Shown piece after piece: positions 44,748-54,895 of a stretch of DNA of 64,000 bases (position 1 is its first letter; each line of letters begins with the position of its first letter). The DNA is taken from the NCBI GenBank assembly GCA_036346395.1, contig CM070598.1:3207517-3271516 (forward strand), given 5' to 3'. The position numbers and the translations under genes are program-made. The notes beneath the pieces were generated by a model, which was given only the letters and a program-made list of their open reading frames with translations, made no database searches and was not told where the DNA came from. The stretch is from Hsuehochloa calcarea (Eukaryota; Streptophyta; Magnoliopsida; Poales; Poaceae).

Positions 44748-46192
44748 GGTTGTGTATGTATGGAAGATGCGCGCGGTTGTGCGAGGGAGCTTACGTGTGC
44801 ACCAAGTTAGTGTGGGCCGACCGACCTTGGGTGGGAGGTGGCGTGGGTGGACCAATCGGGGGAGGGCACCGCGACGTGCGGCGCCGCGTCGCGACGTGGA
44901 TGGGATCGGATCGGGCCCGCTCGGGTATGAGTATGAGAAGCCGACTCGAGCCGGACGTGTGGTCCGCTGCGCAATGACCTGGCACGGCACGGCGGTGGCG
45001 TGGAGCGCGCGCGTGGCGGCTCGCGGTTGCTTACCCGCGTGGCCAGCTGCCGGATTCTGTGGTTAAGTGATTAATCGAAATAAATAATTCGACTGCATCA
45101 GGACTTACGTGTGGTTGAGTTGGCCGGCCACACGGATGCGGCGGCAACCAAACCCCGATGCGCTTCGGCCAGTGCGAGACAGAGACAGAGACAGCGGCCA
45201 GCGCCGTGCGAACGGGGGGCGCGCGCGGACGACGGTGCGTGGTTCGCAAGGCGAAAAGGCGACCGAGACGCGCGGAAAAGAGGGCAGAATCACACGGCGG
45301 GTTCCGTACTCTGTCTGTCTGTTCCACGGGCCGCACGCCCGCACCGCACCGCACGGGCTACGTTTTCTCCACGACCAGTCCGAGTAGCCGCTCGGTCCAA
45401 GCCGCACGGCTCCGTTTGCCTCGGGAGTAAGGCGGCTGCCGTGCGCAGCGGCCACGCCACGCATCGCGTGCTATGCTAAACTGTTTATGCCTTCTTTCCA
45501 GACCTGTCCTGGTTCCTATTTGCAAACAAAAAAACTGGAGTGCTCTGCTCTGATCTGCTCTCCCACACAAACGACGGTAAGGGATTGTGGAGCATTGAGC
45601 GTTGACGAATGGCAAGTTCCTTCCAACGGTATGTATGTGCTTACGTAGTCGTGGATTTTGTGTCTACTTGTTCTGGAAGCCGCCGCCCCGCCCGGCTCAA
45701 TTAATGCTCCAACGAACGCGTTAACTACTCCAACAAGTAGTCATGAGATGATAAGCGGTGATCATGTCATGAGATGATAGTGCCTGCTTAATTTAAGCGT
45801 GTCCCAAGTGAGCAGTGAGAACATGCATGCATGTAGTATTAGTTAGTTCTTGGATGCTGGGCAAGGTCGGACAAGTTGCACATATATATATATATATATA
45901 TAACATTTCTACTCTCAAGAAACACACGCACACACAAAAACGAGAGTACGTTACAACCTTCGTCTGACCGACGGTAAGCACGCCGCGAAAAGAAACACCG
46001 TCCATTTGCTGTCTGTCGTTGGGAATCTGAAGATTTCGTTATCCTGATCGATCGACACTTGTTAGTGTACATACAGTGGTTTTGGGCCTATCTTAAGATA
46101 AATACGGACGGTGTGGCCCATGAAAAGGACGTCGGTGGCCACGTGCTCTCCTGGAAAGGCAGAGCTCAGTCGACATGCTTATGTTGATTCCG
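44748..46192. other. GC-rich intergenic region, no gene recognised
   Basis: Upstream region of C2H2 gene 2. From 44750 to 45480 it is GC-rich, so all six frames are open by chance. From 45480 it becomes AT-rich, with a (TA)n tract at 45882-45902 and a direct repeat of catgagatgata near 45742 and 45768. Confidence 0.5.
45882..45902. repeat. (TA)n microsatellite
   Basis: About 10 AT dinucleotides without interruption. Confidence 0.95.
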
Positions 46193-46490
46193 TTAGGGCA
46201 TGTGCAATGTACGTGCTTTGGTTTGGGAGTTGCTTACCTGAGAGGATGGTATGGGTGTTTGCACGGAGGAAACGATGCTTGAGTTTGCTTCGATGCCTCG
46301 CCGGTGCCTGTGCGTGTAACCGCTGTTCGTTTTTAATCTCGCTGCTTCCATCGATGCTACACTTGCTGCTGTACAGGAAAAGAATCCTACGCCACCTAGA
46401 GTCCAAAGTGAGAGAGAGTCACATGCTGCTAGCTGAAATTACTGCATAGGTGAGGAGTAAATGCCACGTACTGGAGTCCAAAGTCAGAGT

Positions 46491-46606
46491 TGTTATGAAT
46501 CATGTATGTATTCAACAGGGCTCAATGGATAATATATATAGAGAGTACAAAATAGTTACAGATAAAGAAATCGAAAGAAAATCTATTCTAGAGTCTTATT
46601 CTAACA
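46491..46606 (-). repeat. 3' LTR of the short-LTR copia element
   Basis: 116 bp. It differs from the other LTR at roughly a dozen positions with no length change, mostly transitions such as caacagggctc versus caatagggccc. Confidence 0.93.
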
Positions 46607-46617
46607 TCCCCTCAAAC

Positions 46618-48353
46618 TCATGATGGATCACACACACTAAGTTTGGAGAGAAAATACAAATGTTGTGCCCTAGTCTGTGGCTTCGAAAAGAAATCAGCAA
46701 CCTGTAGTTCTGATGGCACAAGCTGTAAAACAAGTACTCCCTCATGTACCTGTGAGCGAGTGTACGAAGTATCCACACCGATATGCTTGGTGAACTCATG
46801 CTTTACTGGGTCCCGGGCAATACTGATAGCACATATACTGTCAGACAAAATAGTTGTAGGTCTCACTACAAGTACTCAAAAAACTGCAAGTAGCCACTCC
46901 AACCAAGTAACATCTGCTGTCACTGCTGCCATAGCTTCTTTGTCTTCCAAGCAGTCAGGGAGGAGCCAAGAAAAACACAGTAAGCAGAAAGAGAACGACG
47001 ATCAGAAGGATCACTAGCTTAGGTCGCATCAGAATACGCCTGAAGCTGTAGTGAGGTGGAGGTAGGGAAAAACAAACGACGAGAGATAGTCCCACGCAAG
47101 TAGCGAAGAACACGAAGAAGGTAACTATAGTGAATATGGGTAGGACGGGTCATGAACTGACTCAAGGTATGAACAACATAAATAATATCAGGACGAGTGC
47201 TCACAAGGTACACCAAACTCCCAACAAGATGACGATATCGAGTAGGATCCTCAAGAAGAGCGCCATCGGTGGTACGAAGTTGGAGGGATAGCTCCATGGG
47301 AGTCTCAACAGTGCGAGTATCAGTCAGACCAGACCGGTCAAGAAGATACATGACATACTTCTGATGGGAGAGATAGTAGCCCTCATGCATGAAAGAGACC
47401 TCAATCCCAAGGAAGTATATAAGAGAACCAAGATCAGTCATCAAAAACTGCTCACTGAGATGCTTCTTCACATATATAATGAAGGAGGAATCAACACCAG
47501 TGATGTCATCAACATATAGAAGAAGCAGTGTCCTACCTCGAGACGAGACATGGACAAAAAGAGCAGGATTTTGGGAACTGACGGTGAAACCAATAGCAGT
47601 AATCACTGAGGTAAAACGTACAAACCAGACACGAGGAGTCTGTTTGAGGCCATAAAGAGCACGACGAAGGCGACAGATATGCCCATTAGGAATAGAATAC
47701 ACAGGTGGTGGCTGCATGTAGACCTCCTTATACAAAACACCATTAAGAAATGCATTCTTAACATCTAGCTGAGAGATAGACCACCGACGAACAGAGGGAA
47801 CCGCAACAAGAGTGCGAACAGTGGTCATATGGGTAACAGGGGCAAAAGTCCCGTCGTAGTCCCGACCATACTCCTGCTGAAAACCGCGCGCCACAAGGCG
47901 AGCCTTGTAGCGCTCAATAGTACCATCAGACCGAGTCTTAATCTTGTACACCCACTTGCACGTGATCGGACGAGCATGCACAGGAGTCGGTACAATATAC
48001 CAAGTCTTCGTACGTCGAAGAGCATCAAGCTCTTCTGCCATAGCGAGCTGCCACTCAAAATAAGGAGTAGCCTCATGATAAGAACTAGACTCAGTGACAG
48101 AGAGAGCATGAGCTATTGGAGCAAATCCAAAACGATCAGGAGGTCGAAGGGATGCCCGATCACAAAGGATGTAAGGAGGAGCATCATCAGGAGGATCAGA
48201 TGTGGGTGTCGGTAAGATACCAGAAGAGAAGACTGGTGAAGGACGAGGACGTCTGGAGTAGTGAATACCAGAGAAACGAGACGATGGTGCTGTCGGAACT
48301 AGAGGCGGTGCTGTAGGAGACACCACCAAAGGCGAAGGTACAAAAGGAACCAC
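46618..48353 (-). pseudogene. RT and RNase H of the short-LTR copia element
   Basis: A 444-codon open frame (47019-48353) holds RT: WQLAMAEELDALRRTKTW, CKWVYKIKTRSDGTIERYKA, QLDVKNAFLNGVLYKEVYMQ, RRALYGLKQTPRVWFVRF and LLLYVDDITG. It then gives the RNase H start (RYLRGTISRRLFFPTSTS, AYSDAT). RNase H continues in another frame below 47019 (DSICAISIARDPVKHEFTKH near 46830), separated by a stop, so RNase H is broken. The RT metal-binding YVDD is intact. It is the longest uninterrupted retroelement frame in the window. Confidence 0.92.
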
Positions 48354-48359
48354 AGGAGG

Positions 48360-50856
48360 TAAACCAGTGGAAGACTATGATAGTGGAGAAATAGGTGAAG
48401 AGTCCGAAAGAGACAACTATGAAATCGACTCAGCAGTGGCAACAGGAGAAGAGGCCGAATCTCGATAGAAGAAAGGCCGAGATTTGTCAAAGACAACGTC
48501 TCGTGAAATCATGATCCGTCGAGCAGAAGGATCCCAGCAACGATAACCCTTATGCTCAAAACTATAACCAAGAAACACACACTCAACTGACTGGGCTGAT
48601 AGTTTAGTGTGCTTACGAGGTTGCAGTAGAACAAAACAAGTACAACAAAAAATACGAAGGTGGGTGTACTAGGGGGCTCGAGAGTAGAGACACTTTATAG
48701 GGCTAACACCCTTAAGAGCAGTAGAAGACTGCATATTGATGAGATGTGCGGTAGTAAAACAAATTTCACCTGGCGTGATGGAACATGAGAGGCAAGAAGA
48801 AGAGTGCAGACAGTCTTAATAAGATGACGATGTTTGCGCTCAGCAACCCCATTCTTAGCATGAGCACCAGGACAAAGAAGACTGGTAAAGAGTGTCCTGC
48901 TCAGAAAGAAACCGTTGAAAAGCGCCAGAACAGTACTCGTCAGCAGAATCACAACGAAAAATACGAATAGTAGAATCAAACTAAGTACGAACCATCGTTG
49001 CAAAACTATGATAGATCGCAAGAAACTGACCACGACTAGAGACATGAAAAATCCATGTAAAATGAGAATAATCATCAATAAAGATAACATAAGATTTATA
49101 TCCGCCTTTAGAGACAATAGATGCAGGTCCCCATACATCGGAATGAACTAAGTTAAAAGGACGAGAAGACAAGGACTCACTAGAATGATAAGATTATAGC
49201 TGCTTGCCCAGCTTACACCCCTGATAAAACATGGTCGTGTCAACAGTAACACGTCCAAGAACACCCTGACGAACTAATGAAGAAAGGCGGGAACCACACA
49301 AATGACCTAAACGGTGATGCCACTGCGCAAAGACGCTAGAGGTGGTGGTAGCAGTGGCGGGGAAAGTAGACGTAGGGTGACAGGAGCAACTGAAGTGGAT
49401 GGAAGATGGAGGCGATCAAGGATGTAGAGGTCCTGACAATCCCTACAGCGCCGACCAGTTCTAAGTACCATCCCTGTCTGTCGATTCTGAATAAAACATG
49501 TGTGAGAGTCAAAACCAACCCTACAGCCGAGATCGGTGAGCTGACCCACCAAGAGAAGCTGCATGGTAAGCTAGAGAACATGGAAAACAGCTGGAACAGA
49601 AAAGTCAGTTAACAAAAGAGTGCCCTGATAGCTGACAGACATAGGAGTAATGTCAGCTGTCTGAATATAGATAAGAAAAACAGGGGGTCCTACTGAAGTG
49701 AGAGATGTGGAATCCGGTGTCATGTGGAAAGAGGCACCAGAATCTAGAACCCAAGAGGTACCTGGAGGAAATGTCTGAGCTAGACTGACAGAACCTGTTG
49801 AGCTGTGAGAGAGCAGCTGAAGTAGAGCCTGACAGAGCTGCTGAATCGAGTCACTTTGCTGAGAAGATCCTGACATGCTGGTTTGTCCTCCAGTCGAGGA
49901 AGGACCTCCCTGTCCTCCCTTGGAGCGTGGACCTCCACATGCCTTGTTCTGCTTTTTTCGCACCGCACAACGCTGATAGTCGTGCCCGAAATTCTTGCAA
50001 AAGTTGCACTGAACCCCAGTTGGTGCAAAAACAGGAGCAGAAGCAGACACCTGAGAAGAAACTGTAGTCGAAACAGAAACCGTTGATGTAGTCGAAGAAG
50101 AGGATGTAGCAAGCACAACCAGAACAAACTGTGCTGCTAACCCACGGCGAAGCTCCTCAGCAGGAAGCGTTGAAAGAGCCTATGTGACTGTCGGTCGTGG
50201 TGAACGGCTCAGCAGTTGAGCCCTGACAGGCTCAAGCTCTGGGCGACGACGGCAGACGAAATCATAAAGACAAAGACGATCACGATCCGCCTTCTGCACT
50301 TTATGACACGCCTGGCAAAGCGGAGAAACTAACCCATCCAGCTAGCGCCAGAGACTGGCCAGGGCTCAGAAGAAATCATCGACGGAGGAGTCCTCTTGGC
50401 GAAGCGTCTCCAACTCACGCTGAAGCGAGAAGAACTGAGTATCGCTGCTCTGCTATCTCTCGCGTAAGTACTCCCAGATCTGACGAGTGACACGCAGGCC
50501 AATAATGTCTGGCTGGATGGAGTCGTCGATGCTGGCCACCAGGATGGCTCTAACGCAGGCCTCATCATTACACCAGCGCTCAAAAGCATCTATGGCATAT
50601 TGATAAGCCTCATCAGAAACATCAGAAGCAGCGGTGTCTGCCTCCTTTTTGGAGGCCTCATCATCAGTAGATGTAGAAGTAGGCTGTCTAGGAGGAGGCT
50701 GAACCGGCGACGGCGGATAAGGTCGGGTACTAGTAACATGTCCCCAGAGGCAGAGACCATCGAGTGTGATCTCTATGAGTGAAGACTACAACTTGTAGTT
50801 CGTTCCATTAAGCTTTGTTCCCGAGAATGGAATCACAGCGGATGGAACGGAAGCCA
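48360..50856 (-). pseudogene. gag, protease and integrase of the short-LTR copia element
   Basis: Gag starts at ATG 50854-50856 (MASVPSAVIPFSGTKLNGTN) and meets TAG four codons later. Further gag words continue in frame with several more stops. The knuckle CNFCKNFGHDYQRC (near 50000) and the protease motif SWVLDSGASFHMTPDST (near 49735) are intact. Integrase pieces run 49170-48700 (FNLVHSDVWGPASIVSKGGY, VIFIDDYSHFTWIF). Several stops are TAG or TGA where W, Q or R is expected, as in methylation-driven C-to-T decay (inference). Confidence 0.88.
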
Positions 50857-51641
50857 TAGGTAGGCGGCGCTGGACGACGTGACGACCAAGGCAACGAAGT
50901 CTAACAGGCGACGCTGGACGGCGCGGTGGTTTGAGCGATGTACTCTCTCTCTCTATCTCTTCTTCTTCTCTCTTTTTTTTCTTTTTTCTTTCTTTTTTTA
51001 ACACGGGCTGACTCTTCAAAGGGCCGGCCGAAGCCGCCTCAGCCTAATACCAGAACACGCGCGGGGGGAACTAGGGTTCCCCCTGCTGCTGCTTTGGTGG
51101 TGGCGGCGGCGTGGGCGGCGGCGACGAGCGATCGGAGAAGAGCCGGCGGCGGTCGGAGATGAGGCGGCTACGGGCGATGACGCGGGAGAAGCCCCCGGCG
51201 GCGTCGGATGGCAACGGTGACCGGGAAGGAGCGGCGGTGACAAGATCCGACGAGGAAGGTGGCTCCCCGCGTCGTCGGATGTCCACGTTGTCGGTGGCGA
51301 CTGGGAAGGAGCGGCAGATGCTCCGACGCGTGCATGGCACCGACAACATGGAGGACGAGTACAATGACCCCGTGGCGGCCAGCGAGGCCTCCAGGGCCGA
51401 TCACCGTCGGATCCTTGCTCGTCCCGAACACGCCCAACTTCCTCCAGGAGCGGCGGAGTAGATCCGGCAAAATCCAAGGTCGACAGCGACCGGGACCGGC
51501 GGTGGCGCCACCGTCTCATGACAGCGGCTCGGCGGCGGCGGCGGTGACTACTGTGCTCGGGCGGCCTGGCGACTACGGGCTCGGCCGAAGGTGGCAACAG
51601 CGACCGGATGGCAGCGGAAGGAGAGCTAGGTTAGTAACTAA
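50857..51641 (-). other. long GC-rich 5' leader of the short-LTR copia element
   Basis: About 785 bp between primer site and gag ATG, very GC-rich (ccgccgccgcccacgccgcc) with a purine/pyrimidine tract at 50943-50999. No conserved domain is visible in its open frames. Composition differs sharply from the AT-rich LTR. A captured host sequence is possible but unproven. Confidence 0.6.
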
Positions 51642-51653
51642 GCTCTGGTACCA
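51642..51653 (-). other. primer-binding site, tRNA-iMet type
   Basis: tggtaccagagc on the minus strand directly abuts the 5' LTR. Confidence 0.88.
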
Positions 51654-51769
51654 TGTTATGAATCATGTGTGTATTCAATAGGGCCCAATGAGCAATATAT
51701 ATAGGGAGTACAAAGGGATTACAGATAAAGAAACCGAAAGAAAATCTATTCTAGAGTCCTATTCTAACA
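51654..51769 (-). repeat. 5' LTR of the short-LTR copia element
   Basis: 116 bp, same ends as 46491-46606, followed by target duplication AGAGT. Confidence 0.93.
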
Positions 51770-52099
51770 AGAGTCACATCTCACATACCACCTACTTTCA
51801 TGGATTTGTTGAACACAGCTTCCTATCCAGCTGAGAGGAGTGAAAGCGAAACTTGGGGTGAGAAAAAGTCACTCAACGACCGAGAGGAGTCACGGCTTGA
51901 GATCTATATGCACGAGTGAGAGAATGGGTCATTTTATTCTTCCATCAAATGGATGCGGATAGTGGTTTCATAAATTTGTTGAACTCATCTTCTGTTCCAA
52001 CTGAGAATCCAAAAAAATTATAGCCAACCACATCATTCATTCAATTTCCTTAACCACTATGATTCGCAGTCCTACCTGTCATTACAAAAAACGCTACAA

Positions 52100-52600
52100 A
52101 GATTCTATGAGAACGCCAGCAAAGATGAAGAAGAAAGGGCTGGAAGACGCTTGCAATGGACGAAAGAGGACAACATCCGACTAGTAAGAACTCATTTTCT
52201 ATTTCGAGTATCATTGTTTCATGACATTTGTTCTTATTATAGTTGCGTTAAACATACAGATTAGCGCATGATTAAATAACTCTGTCGATCCTATCGACGG
52301 AAATTCAAAGAAAGGAGACATTTATTGGAAACAGGTAGCAACAGAGTACAACAAACGTAGTCCTGTTGATCGAAGGAGAAAGACTATGAATTGTAAGGAC
52401 CACTGGGGTAGGATGAACCGTAAGATTGTGCAATTCAATGGCATTTGGTTCAGGCTGAAGGATGTGTATGTTGGTGGCCAGTCCGACGATCAGCTTATGG
52501 AAAAAGCTCATATAGTGTACAAGAAGGAAGCGGGTCAGTGCTTCACACTTGTCTACTTGTAGAGAGAGGTTCAGAATGGAATAGGACATACACTGAGGAG
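52100..52600 (+). pseudogene. Harbinger ORF1 (Myb/SANT-like) remnant
   Basis: Reads RLQWTKEDNIRL, then WLNNSVDPIDGNSKKGDIYW-like KQVATEYNKRSPVDRRRKT, NCKDHWGRMNRKIVQFNGIW and YVGGQSDDQLMEKAHIVYKK. This is the Myb/SANT-like domain of the second protein encoded by PIF/Harbinger elements, which helps the transposase bind DNA. Frameshifts and missing parts make it non-functional. Confidence 0.75.
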
Positions 52601-52849
52601 AGCAAGACCAAAAATAATGATACAGTCACGGTGATAAGTTAATTGGTGGATGTAACAACAATTGATGAGCTTATTACTTTAGCATTTTCACTTTGGTCTG
52701 TTTAGTTTAAATAAATGGTATTATCATACCAGTTTAGCAATTAGAAATAAAAGTGTACTTCTGTACTCCATGCTAATCTTTGCATTCACAAATAAAAAAA
52801 ATTCATTGTATGGTACGCTTAATAATGTAGGTATTCACCAAGTCTAGTA

Positions 52850-53275
52850 CGCTGTGTTCTTTGTTGTATGGGATAAAGTCAAAATATACCTCCTCGATGC
52901 GTGTGCACCCATGGGACCTGCGTGCCCAGACGCAAGCTGTTCGCTAAGCTCTACAGTCTCGCTTTGCCATTCTACGTTCTGCAGCCCATTTTTGGCATCG
53001 ATCAACCCTTGCAAAAATCATGTATGCTTGCATTATAAATTTATAATGCACAACATGATAGTAGAGGATGAACGAGATTCATATGATGGCCACTATGACT
53101 TTAATTATGACCAGGGGAGAGATCCAATACCCCCACCAGTAATCAACTATGGTATGGGTTCACTAATCTATTGAACAGAAACGCTTCTATTCGTGATAGA
53201 TCAAAGCATATCCGTCTCAGGAATGACTTAGCTCAGCATATTTGGGATCGGTTTGGAGAAGGTCGGATGAACAGT
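52850..53275 (+). pseudogene. Harbinger transposase C-terminal remnant
   Basis: Reads, across frameshifts, IKSKYTSSMRVHPWDLRAQ, then MYACII and, after an insertion of about 10 bp, MHNMIVEDERDSYDGHYDFN, DRSKHIRLRNDLAQHIWDRF. The (A)CII-HNMIVEDER block is typical of plant Harbinger transposases. The N-terminal catalytic DDE part is absent. Confidence 0.82.
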
Positions 53276-53833
53276 TAGCTATGTTATGGAGTACTACTTA
53301 GTTCATGGTTCAATTACTACGTGGTTTCAATAATGAATAACGAAATCGAGGGCGTATCCCATGTTTTCATAGTTCAATGTAATCCTTAATAGGACCTAGC
53401 TGAAATAACATATCGTGCCCTCCTGGAGTATATGTTGTAATTGATCAGCAATATTGCTCCACATTTTTATCTCACAGCACCATAGCTCCCAAGAAATTTT
53501 TATTTGGCATTACTCCTTGAGCTGATCTTGAAGTGGAGTTTTAGATTTTTTTTTTACACTTCTATTAGCAAATGACACTTATCTTAGACTGTATTAATTG
53601 ACTATGGATGAAAATCACAAGAAAATTAATTCATTTCACCTGAGAGTGACTGACGTACCCGTAGTGTGTCAGAAACGCGCTACAGGAAGGGTATGCGCCG
53701 ATGCAGCGCCCATCCCTCCACCACCAGCCCGCGCTCGGAAGGGATAGTTTTTATACAAGTGCTTAATGATGTGGCAATAACCCTCTCTCTTTAAGCACCT
53801 ATGCATAAGCACTTTGTGTTGTACATACCCTTA

Positions 53834-54895
53834 GTAGTAGTAATCAACTGAAGCGGTACTCGTCTTCTTTAGCTTGAGCGGGTGAAAAATCTATCGCAAA
53901 AATTTAGCCGGTATTACCATACAGGACAAAAAAAATCAAATTTATTTAACTTTCATCCAAATTCAAATTTCAATTCAACATTTAGATAAATTTCATCTTT
54001 ACATCTGAAAAATTCAAACTTTAATTCAGAATTTTCGTTTGAAATTTCCAATAACCGGCGAAAACCGGTTGCATCACTGACTTTCAGTAAAATTCTTATA
54101 CCGATAGTGTTTTCCCTGCCTTGAGCACATGTTAACCCATTATAAAAATTCCAAAATTCCAGCGCATGCCTTGCTTGCTAGTGTTGCTACTTCGGCAGCG
54201 TTTTGAACGGTAGTCAGCCTATTTATCGCTCCACACCTGCCATAAACCTTGTTTAGCTTATGTTAAGCATTTGTTGAGCAAGATACTTCAAGGCAAACGA
54301 TCAGATTTGAGTTTTGATCGGTCATCAAACAAGATTTTCTCAGCAATGAGGATTTATAGCTGTCACCTATGCACTCTACACTACCTAACAAAGGAGAAAA
54401 TGTGAAAACCGGAACATAAATTTTTTAGGCAAAAAAAGAGAAACCGAATGCCGTTTTTCACATGTACATGCAACCACGTTTCTACACCACACAAAACGCG
54501 TCGCGATAATGTCAACCTCTCCCATCCATTTTACAAAATAACCCTCCAATTTCTTTCTTCCCCACTCTCTCCCTTCCCTCCCAGTTCCAGCCGCCACCGC
54601 ATCAAGCCGTGCCGCCAATCGGCCTAATCGCGAGTTTAGGATAGCGCACGCGGGTTTTTTCTCGGGGCACTCAAATTCATATGAAGCTGATTGGCGGCTG
54701 GCGGATACACGACTCATGTAAATATTGTGCAAATTACACTACTAGTCACTACGATGATACAGTCCAAATCTGATGTTGAATATGGGCAAACTGATTTTGT
54801 TGCACCGAGAGGCCGTGACACAAAAAAACTGGGGCAACTCAAATGTACTCAAGAGGAAGAACGTCTAGCGATGCTTTTAGAAGATCAGAGTCATG
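53834..54895. other. intergenic, MITE-like pieces
   Basis: Around 53900-54080 there is AT-rich sequence bounded by accggt/gccggt words (agccggtattacc; ataaccggcgaaaaccggtt), like an old MITE without clear target duplication. The rest up to the AXR1 stop shows no gene. Confidence 0.4.

Larger units (their letters stand above)
46491..51769 (-). mobile_element. Ty1/copia retrotransposon with 116-bp LTRs
   Basis: LTRs of only 116 bp lie at 46491-46606 and 51654-51769. Read in the element sense they begin tgttagaataggactctag and end ttcataaca. The target duplication AGAGT is exact at 46486-46490 and 51770-51774. The primer site tggtaccagagc is adjacent to the 5' LTR, and the polypurine stretch tttgagggga precedes the 3' LTR. 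Coding order is gag, protease, integrase, RT, RNase H. Total 5279 bp. It is inserted in the Harbinger element. Confidence 0.95.
46196..53830 (+). mobile_element. decayed PIF/Harbinger transposon split by a copia element
   Basis: The left end is gggcatgtgcaatgtacgtg then cttt, and the right end read inwards is gggtatgtacaacacaaagt then gctt: imperfect terminal inverted repeats. TTA lies at 46193-46195 and 53831-53833, the Harbinger 3-bp duplication. Inside, after the copia element, lie a Myb/SANT-like ORF1 remnant and the end of a DDE transposase. Without the copia element it would be about 2.35 kb, an internally deleted derivative. The left TIR assignment rests on similarity over about 24 bp plus TTA. 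Confidence 0.65.

Noticed and set aside
45031..45615. Six-frame open GC-rich block upstream of C2H2 gene 2
   Set aside because: Open in all frames because of base composition; no domain found.
51016..51681. Possible host protein in the leader of the short-LTR copia element
   Set aside because: Frames are Arg/Ser/Pro-rich without a conserved motif; kept only as a speculation about captured sequence.
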